Source: Symsagittifera roscoffensis (taxonomy: Eukaryota; Xenacoelomorpha; Acoela; Convolutidae). Taken from it: a stretch of DNA of 64,000 nucleotides. The stretch is taken from the NCBI RefSeq assembly GCF_963678635.1, contig NC_087066.1, forward strand, positions 59,538,312 to 59,602,311. Reading direction: 5' to 3'. A model generated the notes under the pieces. That model saw nothing but the letters and a program-made list of their open reading frames with translations. It was not told the origin of the DNA and did not search any database. The position numbers were made by a program, and so were the translations under genes. This document shows, piece by piece, positions 23,133 to 38,100 of this stretch; within the stretch, counting starts at the first letter, position 1; the number at the start of each line of letters is the position of its first letter.

Positions 23133-26100
23133 CTATTTTAAGTTTGAAAAAATTATAACATAGCCAATCGAATTGAAAAATAGCAATGAACGAAAGTAAA
23201 CATAAAAAAAACACTGACTTTGTTGAAAAAATTTCAACTTTCGAATTTCAAAGAAAAAATTAGATGCCCTTTAAGCTCTTTGAATTTCTAGAACAATTTA
23301 TGATTGTCGCTTTTTTGATAACATAAACTCAACTTGAGAAATCTGGATCAACAGGTAAAGTTTTATTCCCCTGGAAATCTAAAAAAAATCCACTTTCGAA
23401 ACTAGAAATCGTTCACGTTTTTTGCGCCATTTCCACGTTCCTTGTAAGAGAGTGCTATTTCTTAACACAACGCTAATTTTCTCGAAGCTCATGTCTTCTC
23501 TTGATTATCTTCTCCATCGTAATTATCTTCTCCATCGTAATAATCAATCAATATCAACTGAGATAAGTTGAAGGAGACTGCAACTCGCTTAATCAAATAA
23601 AGCGATAAAGATGCCTTACTAACCTAAGACTCTGGGCGCTGGTTCAGTTGTGATTTGAAATACAGCGGATGCCGCAAAGGGAAGAGCAGTCATAGCTGAC
23701 AGCCCCAGTATCCAGCGAGACCACAGCCTCCAGTTTTGAGCCTAAACACAAGTTCCTTCAGAGCATACTTCATAAAATACAAGGTTTACTTTCACGATTG
23801 CAAGAAGAGGTTTAAATTCAGGAGACCAAATGCAGATTCATGAGATCAGTACCGACTTACCAACGCGACAATGCAATCTTTCTAGAAGAACAATGATAAT
23901 CAGAAACCTTGAAATTCAACAAATTGAACTAGTCTATATTCTAACATGTAGATATTTATTGAAAAATACATAGCCAACAGACAGTTTAAACGTCAATGAA
24001 CTAGAAAAAAACGACTCGTCGTTTTTAAGCACTTAGATAACATTTTCTTTTTCGTTTACGACGATTTATCCACGAGAAATATTACTAACATACGGAAATA
24101 AACGAAAGTTGTCCCATGTCTAAGCGTCACGTACAGTTTTTTGGTCATAGGCTGTGTATTCAGGGCTCAGTATTATTGCCTTGGCCTCAGTCAACGAGCA
24201 GGGCTACGAACCAGCTACTTTTTAAAAGAGAGATGATGATTCCATAGAAAAATTAGAAAAAAAGTAATGAACGCAAAGAGAATATATGACCTTAAAGCTC
24301 TTTGAATTTCAAAAACAATTGATAATTGGCATTTTTTTGATAAATTAACTCAATTTAAAAAAAACTGGATTGGTAACAAAAGTTTCTATTTTTTTTATTG
24401 AAAAACTTCAACTTTCGAATTTCAAAGAAAACATATTTGACCTTTGAATTTCAAAACAGTTTGACACTTCTTTTTAATTAAATTCCACTTTCGAAACTAG
24501 ATGTCGATCACGTTTTTTGTGACCTTGACACTTTCGCTGTTCGATATTGGAGTTTACCTTCTCCTTTCTTAATAAAGGAGATGAAATATTTTAGAAAAAA
24601 AAACTTAACTCAAACCGTGAAAAATCAAAATTTACAAAAAATCACCAAGATCTTTATAAGAGTATTCACTATGTTCATGACTCCTCGAAAACACTCGACC
24701 TAAAAATGTCTTCTTTAATTGAAACAACTAGGGGCAGATTGAGGGGGGCGGACGCCCCCCCCCCCCCTCAGGGATTCGACCCCCTGCCGACCCAGAGGGT
24801 CCCCCTTTTCGTGCTTTTTAAGAAATCTATTTTGGCTGACCGAACCTGAAATTGTTTAAGGCCCCTTTGGCGCCAACATATACTAATTTTCACGGGGAGC
24901 GCGCGCCAAACAAACGCGGTTTTTTACTCTACATTTTCCAAAAAGTGCCCTAAAATGGCCGTTTTTTCAAAAATTTTCCTGTGGCACAAGTTTTGTTTTT
25001 GTCAAAATACGGTCTTCTAGTTTTCTAGGAGCGCTCAAAAACTCAATTTGGTCGACCTAAAAACAAGGCCGACAAAATTTTTGAAAATGCGCCCCAAATT
25101 TTTTTATACGAAAGTCCTATTGGAACTATAGATACCTGGCACTGAATCATGAAGGACGTTTGCAGTTCATAAGGTTGGTTACACACTTTGCATTTCAAAT
25201 GATTTCTCGCTTCCGCGCCTCCCAGGAGCAGCCCCAAACCCCCACTTGACAATCTAAAACTGCCCTGTTGGGTTTCCCTCTGCGACCTGGAGGTCAAAAA
25301 CGACGCGGTCGTTGACTCAACTCCACTGTCCGATTCTATATCATTATCAGCGTGGTTTTCCTGCTGGCATTCACTGTATCTGGAAACATCCGTAGAGTGT
25401 CCGGGAGCTGCAATAAGAGTCTCGGCTCCGAAAGAAATTCCAGAATAAGTTGGGTACCTCGATGAACATAAACTACTGCTTGAAAACGAAACAGACTCGA
25501 CCTTTCGACTCTCCGATTGTTCTGACTGGGGATTTCTTGTGGTGTATGTATAATTTGTTGTGCCAACTGCAGATGATGGGATTTGAGGTGATTGATTGGT
25601 GATTTCAACTTCTTCGTCTTCCACTCCTCCAATGGACTCCAGAATCCAGCGACGAAGACAATCATGATGCACGACCGATGTATCGCCCTAAAAATGTAAA
25701 CAGGTGAAAATTGTCAAAGCAGATAATGATTCTCTTGTCCAGTGAGTATTGGGTAGTGATTTACACTGGGCTCACATAGAATCATTGTTCCCATCATTGA
25801 AAATGGGGAGGAACTTTGTACGCGCGTGCGTTTTGTTTTTAATTTCATTTTTTGTTTTCCACGCAAAATCAGTTACCACGAATAATCACCGGAATGAGTC
25901 GAGTGATATATATCATGTTAACGCCTTTTCAGTCGTAATTCGATGAAATTAGAAATTTTCTTAAAGTTTTCGCAGTGTCGAGAAAAACCGGTTTGAAATT
26001 TTAGAGTTTTAGACTAACTTCGAAACGATTGCAGCGATCGAGTAACGTTCGTTATTAGAAAATTGGTCAATTAAGCTAAGAAAAGAAAATTTGATTTTTG

Positions 26101-29100
26101 TTATCAAAAATCAGTTTTGTAAGCTTCATTTAACGCTATCTTCGTAAGAAAAACTTTCCAAAAATATTTTGCAAATATCAATTTTTGGTTTGCTCTTTTT
26201 TGAAGACAACTGTTGTGTACCATGCCTATTTTACTAACTTTCTACAGGTCGGTATAATTTTTTTCATCACACCATGCACAAGAAACGACACTAATTTGAA
26301 GAATTCTTAATAATTTTTTAACGAATGTCATCGGAACATTCTATGCTATGTGCACAGCAAGCGGATATCCTTTATCACATTCAAATTAGTTTGCTACTTC
26401 CTAGCCACATTCATTTAAACTGCCAACACAAAGATGGATAAGATTCAATGATGAGTTTTTCAACTTTGGAGTTCTATAGAAGAAAACTATACCACCTTAA
26501 TCTCTTCGACCATTTATTGATCAAACCAACCAAATTTTAGAAAACTATCCCTAATTCGAGTGAACAATTTTAAAAAAACTGGGTGAAGGTAATTTCTTCA
26601 TTCCGCTGGGCATTTTAAAAATTAAAAACCACTATAAACACGACCTAACTGAATGTCTTCACTTCGTTCAGTAACAAAAAATCGGATGACACCCATTAAA
26701 GACATGTCTTACTTTGCATTTGCATGGCTTGATCAGTGGACCAGCGTCATCTCTTTCCGAATCGTAGCAAATGAAACACTCCTGTGTAACTTCCTGTTGA
26801 ACTAGGGCATTAGTGGCACTAAATGAAGACGGCGTACATGACACTGACTGTGGTGAGGATGGCGCGAAGTCGTTCGGATCCGAACTCGATTCCCGGGGCG
26901 CAACGGAAGAAGTGTATACTGCAACTATATCTTGAGATGAGAAGCCCCCGTTGGCCGGTTTCTGGAAGAGTACTCTAGGATTGAGAAGCCAAAGTTCGTC
27001 CGGCTTGGCTGACTTCCAGAGGACTAGGGGGAACCATATGGCGACACATAGGTCAACGGCTCTGCAAGCTGTGTCGAAGTAACTAATTCCCAAGTCTGTG
27101 ATTTTTTTCTCGAAGTGAATGAACGCCACATCGGAGAACAGAAAGAGGGCTGAAAATAATGAAATAGTAATTAAATACAGCGCATTGTGTTATAACCAAT
27201 AAATTCTATTGCGCAAGCCCAGATTTAATTGACGTGTACAATTTTTGTAAATTCTTTCCAAGAATAATAATATTACCAGCATTACAGCACCAATTAAATT
27301 AGTCATTAAAAATTTTCAAAAAAATTGTCAATTTTTTTTACCAAGAAATAAAACACGCCATTCAAAGAAGACGCTGTCGCCAATGAGGGGAATTTTAATC
27401 TTACATACAATTATGAAAACTACAAATATTTGCTATTTTACCGAATAAGAAATTAAAGTGAATTTCAAGAAATCAGTTTGCAAATAAAGCTTGCCTAGAA
27501 AGAGGAGACATGCGGCTTGTGCGATGAGGCTGAGTCGGGAAGAGCATGCGACGAATGTGTTGAGACGTCTATTGGCGTCCACGAATGCACCTCTTACTTT
27601 GAAGAACATCTCCACCCCGTAGATGAGGAAGAACACCACAACTAACAGCGTGAGGGAGGCGAAACACGCCTTACTAATCCTCATCCAATACTTCTTACCT
27701 ACAAGCAAATTCGAATTTCTTCACAGCAAATTTAATATTCAACACATCTAGATGAAGAAAGAAGACTTTCCAGTGATATCTTTTCTTTTCCAGTGACAAT
27801 TTTTTTGATGAACACTGATCTATGATTGGCTAAATTAATTTTCAGGCATTCGGCTTTATCGTGCACGAGAGATTCCCTCCCTCAATTTCTTTTCAATTTT
27901 TTCAAAATTCTTCACTTTCCAATACTTCTGCATGTTTACACAATTGCTAGATTTGTAAATTTAATAAGCTGCTTTTATGTATTATTTCATCACAGTTCAA
28001 AGCATAGACTTTGACGCTCAAGCTTTTTGCTCGATACACTTCAGGTCAAGTTGAGCGCGGTTAATGAACGGCTTTAGTTTGTGTACATAAAAAATTAATT
28101 GTTTTTCACTTCACTACAAAAAACTTGATAAATTGGTTGAATGTTTTATAAAATTATCGCCGAAAACTGATTTTTCTCATTTTACAACTTTATTTGTTTT
28201 TCAAAATTAAATGTCCTAGTTTTTATCTAATATGCATATAACTATCAGCAATTTGAATTAATCTGCGAATGAAAATAAAACATCTGCTATTTCACCTAGT
28301 CTGCGAAAAAAAAGTAGTTCAAAAAAGTAGGTTATTTGAATAATTTGTTACCATGAGAAGTAACAAAAAACTATTTTAATAGCGCCGATTCCAATGATCA
28401 CCATAAGCCTGGTTACTAAACGCCTGTTCACAAGTGCCAATTGAGAGCAATTTGGAAAATCCGAATCTATTATTTTCTTTTCATCCGAGTGAACGCTATG
28501 TTCACAAAAACCGTTTTTGTTGAGTTGCAAAAACTGTGAAGATCATAAGCATGAAGTCCAACAAGGTTTACTATTTTTATTTAAACAATTTAGTAACTCG
28601 TCATAAAAAGCACAAATTCAGTTTTACTGAAGAAACTTTTGCACAGACATCATTGTCGTGTAGGTATAACTCTTTAAGTTAAAGAACGAGAGTCTATTTT
28701 TTGCTGCCCATTGCATTATCGCCAACAAAATGTTACAGTCTAGTTTGAAAATATTAGTGAAAACAAGCCTTACTCACTCGCTCGCTTAGTTTTTGTTGAT
28801 GTTCAATTTACTCATAACAGATCTTAATTTAAATGTTCTAATCCTCGTGTCATTTAGTAGATTCTAGTTTATTTTGTTTTCTTTTAAAATGTATGCTTGT
28901 AGGGGCGGATCTGGGATTTTCTCGAAGGGGGGGGGGGGGGGGGGATTTTCAAAAAAATTCATAAAGTTTGTCGCCATTTTTTTATAGGCCGACCAAATTT
29001 GTTTTATGAGCTCTCCCAAATCATAATAAAGACCCTATTTTGACGAAATTTTCTGCGCCGCAGGCAACTTTTTGAAAAAAAAAACATCCAAAAACGGTGT

Positions 29101-32100
29101 TTTTAGGGACTTTTAGGAAAATCGAGTTTTTTTGGTGCTCGCTCTCCCCTCAAAATTAGTATATATTGGCACCAAAGACGCCTTTAGAAAAATATTAGGG
29201 TCCGTCAGCCAAAAACGGTTATCTGACAATAGTAAAGGGTCGGCAGGGGGTCGAATCACCAGCCACGCGCATGCCCATTTCTTATGTCAGGGGTGGTTTT
29301 CGACCACTAATTATCACCTGCCACACAATCAAATTTTTTCACATAGAGGCAAAGCGGAGCTTCGCATCTCTTGCGGTACAATACAAGCACTAGATTGCAA
29401 GCTAGCGAAAAGAAAACTATACGGAAAGTTATAAATAAATCTTTAGTTTTTTAACACGCCATCAAAAAAACGACAATGCATTCATTGAGCCAAAAGCAGC
29501 CGCTTATTCTGCCGAAAACAAAAAAACGCTATGAAAACTTGTTGATATAAGTTTTGAGCAATTAGGTTTTAAAGGATTGAAATTTTGAAAGACAAACTAC
29601 CTGATTTTTTTAAAACTCCATCAATTTTGCCCTTGAAGCGGCTCAATCGAAGTAACTGAGCCCATAAATCATAAGCCTAAACATTTAAGGCCGAATGAAG
29701 CTTTTAAGCAAAACAACCAAAAAGAAAATAAGCAAAGTCGGGGCTATTAGTTTTATAAATTAAAGAATTACATCAACATCTTTGGCATCTACGACAAAAC
29801 CTGTTGCGCACAGAATTCTACAATAGTTTTATACATACTGAAAAAACGAGGTCCGGCCTGTACCCGAACTCCAGACCTTAGGGTAAGAAGCCAACGGCGT
29901 TTCCTCAAGACCAAGTGCTAAAAAGTCTCGAAAATGCTACGGTTCACTAAAAAAGTAACTTCAATTTTTCAACTTGATGTAGAAAAAAATTTGTTTACTG
30001 TAAGAAAGTTTTGTTCTCGATTACAAGACAGCTGCTTTCGCAAATGTACGCAGACAACTTGCAAAAAACAGCCCAAAAGCTTCCAAGGATAAACAATGTT
30101 CAAACTACTAAAACTGGTGTAAAGATCATCTACTAGAAGTTTTATGACGACAACTTAAAGGTGAGGAAATTGTATTCGACTTTTTAATCTATTCCTACCC
30201 ATAATCAAATACGACGAAAAACATCAGATCGGGTCCAGTGATACATCAAACCCAAGCGCTTTCCATAACAGAAGCCGAAACGATTCAATCCGAATAACCT
30301 TTTAGTGAAAAAAATTATGAGAGAAATGATAAAACATAGCCAATAAAACTTTCGAAAAAAACTAATGAACGCAAGTAAACATTAAAAAAACAATGACTTT
30401 ATTGAAAAAATCTCAATTTTCGAATTTCAAAGAAAAAAATTCGATGCCATTTACGCTCTTTGAATTTCTAGACCGATTTATGATTGGCGCTTTTTGATAA
30501 CATTAACCCAACTTGAGAAAACTGGATCAACAGGTAAAGTTTTTATACCGCTGGAAATCTAAAAACTAAATTCCACTTACGAAGCTAGAAATCGTTCACG
30601 TTTTTTGCACCATTTCCACGTTTGTGTTTGGAGAGTGCTATCTATGTCAATTTCAGCAGATGCATTTTAATTGAAATCAAATACTGCATATATAACTAAG
30701 TGCATTCATAAATGCATATGTATGAATGTATATCTGTAGTTATTAATACATTTCAAGACTTTTTCCTGCAAAAGAAAATACAAAAAAATATCACCAAGAC
30801 CTATATAAGAGTCTTCACTACGTTCATAAGTCTCAATAATAAAATCGTTTGCGAATCGAGCACATTACAAAACTTTTTCTTCAGAAATTTACATTAGCGC
30901 CGATTCGAATGGTCATCATAAAGTTGGAAGGTCCAAATATGTTTTTTTTTGTTTTCATCTGATTGAAATCTAAGTTCACAAAAACCGTTTTTGTTGAGTT
31001 GGAAAAACTGTTAGATCAAAAGCATGACAACCGACAAATTTTAATAAAACTTTTTAATGAAAGAAATCGAATAAAAACTAAAATACGTTTTTAGTGAACA
31101 AACTGTTGCACAGAGTTCACTAGAATGCAGGCAAACCTCTTGAAAATAATGAACAAGACAGTCTACGTTTTTCGCTTGACATTGCACTATTTTTAACAAA
31201 ATTTAATAGTCTAGTTTTAAAAAATTAGTGAAAAAAAGCCTTCCCGGCTCGCTTACTTTTAATTTTTAATCCTCGCGTGACTTAGTAAATGCTTGCTTAT
31301 TATTTCTGTCTCTAAGAAATTGTTCACTTCTTAAATTGTAGAGAAGTAATCCATATTGATAAGTTGGCTGTATGTACCTTCTTGAACCGACATTACGTTT
31401 CTCGTTTAGTAGAGAAATGAGATGTACTTAGCGCACGTATTAGTCACATTTCGAAATGATGGGCTTTTTTTCCGAAATAAGTCAAACTTAAAGTTGCAAT
31501 GAAACAAATTCATCATGTAATCCATCATGTAAAAGCAGTTTCAATTCCAAGAATCTTTCATAATTGATAACTTTTTGATAGTATTAACACTAATTGTAAA
31601 ACCGGATCAATAGATAAAGTTTTTATTCTGCTGGGATCTAAAACTTAAATCCGCTTTTAAGATATTTCTATTCTCTGTCCTCTATTTGAACTCTTGATAC
31701 TCGAGAACGAAACTTTCCTTATTTTCGCAAAAGGATTTGAATTGAAGCGAAAAAAATTAAAAGTTCATTGACACTTGATAAATATAATAAAAACTGTTCA
31801 TACATATTAATTAAGTATTTTCTGATAATTGTTAATAGTAGATATGAAGGAAAATTATCCGCTCTTCGCTAAATTGAGTTTGAATAGCAATCAGCCAAAA
31901 AAAGACCAAATTTTCTCGACACAGAAAACTTTTTTGATAGTTTTAGAATCCTTCAACCAACGAGCTTTCTTTGACGCAGTCAAGTAGGCTAAAAAGCCAT
32001 CATACTCCACATTTCCTTCCCAAACTACGAGAGAGGTCGAAATTATTAACTATTTACTTAGTTATTAATCACCCCGGAATCCAAGGTTAAGCTTCATTTT

Positions 32101-35100
32101 TGAGGGCCAGCATCGCAGTAATAATTATTTTATCATTCGTTCAACTAACCGGCGATGTCTTTCACCCACGTGTTTGTAGCCAGCAGCTGTAGAAACAGCA
32201 GGATGTACATAAGCACATTGAATGTGACAAATGCGCCTAGTGATTTGGTGAGAAAGGAGGCATTGGGCGCCACGTAAGGTCCCTGGTGTTGATGGTTGTA
32301 GGAGTTAGTCCTGCTCATGCACTGCTGTCGCGACGAAGAGGACGACACTTGAGCCGAGAAGAACCTATTCGCACTCGGCGATCTCGAATTTGGCGTTTCC
32401 GGCGACTGCCCCACAATTCCCGAAGGATGTGGCGGCATATCGTTTATATGAAACCATTCGGCCCATTTGCATACGATAAGTGAAAAAATTGTGAGAATTA
32501 GAGGGTAGTATACAGTTTGAAGGTTGAATGAAATGACTGGGTGGCTGAGTTGGATTGCGAAATAGAAGCCCCTGGACGCTGTTGCTATGGTGACGAAGAA
32601 GTATACTAGCTTCTGATTGGTCAGGCGGAATACGTCTCTTATGGTAGGTTTATGCCTCTTGTGGTACTCGGCCTAAAACGAAAACAATTTTCAACAGTTT
32701 AGTTTTGCTCCAGTTTTCGAAGCTTCATTAACGCTTACTTGACAAAAAATAACTCTTCAAAATCAAAAAGTTTTAGAAAAATGTCTTGTTTTAAAGATAT
32801 AAGGAAACGGGAATGTCCAAGTTCATTTAAAAAACCTGAAAACAAAATATTGAAATTTTTGTTTATTGTGAAACGCCTGAAAAAATCATTGCTGTTGGAT
32901 CATTAAACTAACCAACAGACAGTAGGAAGGTAGTCATTGAAACAGAATGAATTTGAGAAACTTCATATGACTAATTATATTACATTAAAACTCCAATTCT
33001 TCAAGTTCAAGGATGATTTAAGATGGACAATTTTTTTGATGCAACTAACCTAGTTCTAGAAAAATGCATACAAAATTAATTTGCAACCATTTTTAAATTC
33101 CTAAGCTTAAGCTAAAAAATAATCAAACCAGAAATGGCGACAAGATCTCTCAAAAAGGCGACGGGGCATAAAATGTTCCGCCTTGCCAAGCAAATGCAAA
33201 ATAATCAAAAGGAAGTGGTTGGTCAAAACTCAATAAATGTGAAGAAAAACTCTCGCAGTGGCAAAGCTACATTTCAAATTTAAGATGGACTAAATCCGTT
33301 TGAAACAAGATATCTACCCAATGGCTTGCCCATTGGAGGACTTAACCATCTAGGAAGTGGCACTTGCACCGGGAGAGATGAAAAATTTAAAAAAAAAGCC
33401 CAGGACCGACAGGACTAACTTTGGTCATTATAAAATTTGCCGGGGATTGTGGACTTGCTGAGCTTTTTGAAGTCTTTAAGGAATAGTGAGATTCAGGTCT
33501 AATCCCCTCCGACTGGATCAAAAGGGAAACTGTTATTGTTTAAAAAGAAAAGGCGATCCGTTAGAATGTGGATCCTAATGAGGCATCCGATTACTGAAAC
33601 ACATATTTAAAACTTTCAAAAAAAAGAAAAACACCTGAGAGAATTGATAAAAATAGATGACATGCAATTTGACTTAATTGGTGGTAGATCAACTACTGAT
33701 GCCATTTTTCTTATAAGACCATTGAAGGAACTACTTGCGTAAAAGAATGAACCCTGCATCGCATATTTGTTGATCTCGAAGCCTTCTACCGTGTTCCCAG
33801 GGAACTGATCCCATGGGCTCTGAGGTAACAGAACGTTCCCAAAAATCTGGTACAACTAATAGTATGTGTGTACCGAGTTGAAAACCAGAGTTATCCGGCC
33901 CCAAAAAAAAACAGTGATCAATGATCGGCACTTGGCCCATTCTTATTTATAAAAGTAATGAAAGAAGCTAGGAGAAAAAATCGTTCCCTGTTACCATGGG
34001 ATATGCTATGTGCAGATGACCTTGTGATATCCGCTGAAACGGAATTACAGTCAAATGAGATTTTAAATACTTGTTGAAACAAGGCTTTGCAAAAACGCGG
34101 TTTGAAAATCAACGAGGATTAGACAAAGCATTTGACTTCAGGCCAAATAAGTAATCCTTAAAAAACCGGAAAATATCCATGCGCTTTTGTTTAAAGGGAG
34201 TCGGCGCCAATTCAATACGCTGCAATTCTTGTAACCAATGAGTGCATAAAAATGCAGTGGTCAGGGGAAAATACCAAACCAAAACACTAATTATGTTTAT
34301 CCAAGATGCAATAATCCTTCCAATTATCGCTCAAATCAGAATGCTATTCTACGGATCAATCAATTTGAAACCCTAACTACTTTCAAAGAGCTCTGCTCTC
34401 TGGGTGATACGATTTACGAAAAACGTGACGCAAAACGTGCATCATTAGTCAGAATAGCAGCTTTCTGGACAAAACCGCGGCAAATTGCGCCTCTGCTGCT
34501 GAATAATGATATTGAATTGATTACAATGTGCCATAACTACAGAGCTTGTCTCCGACAAGTTCTGATCTACTGCTCTGAAACCTGGGCGCAGAACAAGGCA
34601 ATATCTAGCTCTCGGAAGAATGCGGATATGAAAACTCTGTAGGATTATAGGAGTCACTTATAAAGAGTTACCAACAAATCAGTAATTAAAATGACAGGTC
34701 TTGTAGATCTACCCAAGCTACAAGTGCGGTCGCGGTTCGGATGGTTTGGCTATGCTCAGGGAAGAGAAAATAGTCATGTGGCAAACATAACAGACCATGT
34801 TTCAGTCCGAGGGAAAAGACCAACAGGAAGGCCTTAAAAACGCTGGATCGATTGTGTTAAAGGAGACGAGACCTGAATACTTTAGGTCTCAAATCCACAA
34901 ACTGCCTTGATCGAATGGCATGGAAAAACCTATTATCATCCATTGTATAGCTTGAATGCGATTCAGAATGCCCTCATTTAAACCATTGCTTGCGCACTTT
35001 CGAATGCGCAACTCCGTCACAATGGAAAAACAGACAGGAAACGCATTAGCAATAGTAGAGTATTTAAATTCCCTTTGCTCTTTTTTTTTATTAAAGAGCA

Positions 35101-38100
35101 TAATTTCGCAAGCAAACTTAAAAAGAGATCTAAAGTCAAAACAAAAATTATAAAGGAGCAAACATGAGGCCCAACTTTAAATACGAGGATGCTCGAGATT
35201 GAAGCAAAATTTAGCCCAAAAAACTGCATCCAATGTAGGTATCAATCAGGGATGGGTAGTAATCCCAGAGATCTGATCAAATCGCATGTTGACCATTTTT
35301 CTAAATGATTAATTGTCTTGAACTAGAATGTGGTGACTCAATGGACCAAGTGAATAATCGCCTCTCTAAATCAACTTAGAGAGGAGATCATTCATTTGGT
35401 TACAAGTAAAAGTTTTCATCCAATCAAAAAATAGCATAGTACATACATGTCTAACTGCTTGAATTTGCCATTTAATTTTAGAGGTGAGATTGTTCACATG
35501 GGCCAAGTTTACTTTAGTGTACTTGCCTGCACACATACTGCGAGTTGTATGAGTGAGATGAGGGAGAGGAGGAAGAAGAGACAGGCGAAGATGGTGTAGT
35601 AGAGTAGGTTGGTTGTCTGACACGAGCTGCCTCTGAACTGCACCTCACACCAACACTCACCCTACAACACGTACATTCAGGTTATACGCCTACGCCCTAA
35701 CAAGAAGTTCATTCAAACCCACACTATTACGTCATTTTACTTTTAAGAATATTTATTTCAGAAAAACAGATTCGTTAATTCTATTCTTAATTCAAATTTA
35801 CTTGAAGTCTTATTATTATGATGATATTATATATAGACTAGATCATAAATCTTATTTATTCGCTTGAAAAACAGTCGGACACATCAAAATTGCTTCAATC
35901 GCGCCGAGGCCATGAATTTCCCAAGATCCTTTAGGGTGTTTGAACTAACTTTTTTTTTCAAAATTCTGATACTGTTTAGAGAAAAAACCTCAAATTATTC
36001 CCGTTATTTAAAATCTTAACTCCGTTTTTATTCAAGGACAGCGTGGATTAGGATGCAACGTTCTAGCCAAAAAAAAAAACAAAACCGTTGTGAGCAAAAG
36101 ATATATATACTAGCAAGGATTGCATACTGGTACTAAACACACATTGTAACGCTAGCTGGTCAAAGGTGCATTAGCGGATAGGATTTGTTTCAACGAATAC
36201 TTGGATAATGAGCTCAGGCATGATCGAGTCAAAGCATGCCATATGTAAACGCGTGATTCGAAGAAAACCATAATTCCAGATATATGCAAGTCTATTTTAT
36301 TTGCGGAGAAAGAAAGAAGCCGTCTCAAGAGCATGTCGAAAAAGGAAAAATCAATGCGGCTATGAACAACTACAGTTATGAATCAGAATTATTACATTGT
36401 TGTGAGGCCGCAATCAAGATGGCAAAAATATGGGTATGATTTCAACTACGAACAATTGTGTGGTATCTGTGCTTGTACAAAAAAAAGATAGTCATTTTTT
36501 TTTGTTAAAAGCATGAAATACAAAATAAAGAACTTAAAAAAGTCAAGCTTTGAAAGAATAGAGCGCACACAATATCGGCTGAAACAACACGTACAAAAGA
36601 GAAAAATTCAAGTGGATGAGTTATTTTTAAGCCATAAAAACTGCTGGAATAGGTACTTTCATTTGAAAAATATTTGACGCCTAATTATGAACATAGGCGC
36701 TACGCGCAATACACCGAAGGCATAGAAACTGAAGCAAAAACCAAACAACTTGAGCAACTAATAATTGAAGAATAACAGTTCTAGAACAAAAAATCGTACT
36801 AATACATGTATACACCAAAATTTTGCTATATCGAGAAAGAGCCTGAAATAACAGTTCTAGAACTAAAAATCGTACTAACACATGTATAGGTTAAATTTTT
36901 GATATATCAACGAAGATCATAAAATAACACTTCTAGAACTAAAAATCGTAGTAACACATGTATACACCAAAATTTTACTATATTGACAAAGGGCCTGAAA
37001 TAACAGTTCGTGAGCTAAAAATCGTACGAACACATGTATACACCAAAATTTTGCTATATTGGCAAAGATCATGAAATAACAGTTCGAGAGCTAAAAATCG
37101 TACTAACACATGTATACGTCAAATTTTTGCTATATTGACAAAGATCATGGAATAACAGTTCTAGAGCTAAAAATCGTACTAACACATGTATACACCAAAA
37201 TTTTGCTATATTGACAAAGATCATGGAATAACAGTTCGAGAACTAAAAATGGTACTAACACATGTATACAATAAAATTTTGATATATTGACAAAGATCAT
37301 GAAATAACAGTTCGAGAACTAAAAATCGTAATAACACATGTATACACTAAAATTTTGATATACTGACATAGATCATAAAATAACAGTTCGAGAACTAAAA
37401 ATGGTACTAACACATGTATACGCTAAAATATTGCTATATTGACGAAGAGCCTGAAATAACAATTCTAGAGCTAAAATCGTACTAACACATGTATACACCA
37501 ATATTTTGCTATATCATTTTTGATGTAGCTGCAACCCAAAAGCAAGTGGACAAATCTCGTTGGCAGCGTTCCCTGTAAATCGTTGTACGCTAATTGGTGA
37601 TATACAGATCTTTCGGAAAATATCCTAAACAGAACAATAAATTGAAAATCATTTTTTGCTTTTAACTACATAGCTAAGAAGTAAAACATCAAATTTCACA
37701 ATCAAACAACAAAGACGCTAACTAAATAAATAAATAAATGAACGAACAAACCAACAAATGAACGAACAAACCAAAAATAAATAAACATAAATAAATAAAT
37801 GAATAAATAAATACATACATGAATAATAAATAAAAGCAAAACTAAATGAAAGAAAATAATTAAATAAATATAGCAATAAATATCAACGAATAAACAAAAC
37901 ACACCTGATAAATAAATAAACAATAAAAAAATAAATCAATACATAAATAAATAAATACATACATAAATAAATAAATAAATAAACGCAAAACTGAAATGTA
38001 CAAATAATTAAATTAACATGAAAAAATATATATCTCATGAACAAATAACCAAACAAACAGACCCATAATATAAATAAATGAAAGTAAATGAATTAAATAA

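Noticed and set aside
33616-34112. Three minus-strand frames of 64-79 residues
   Set aside because: All are antisense shadows of the degenerate LINE on the plus strand.
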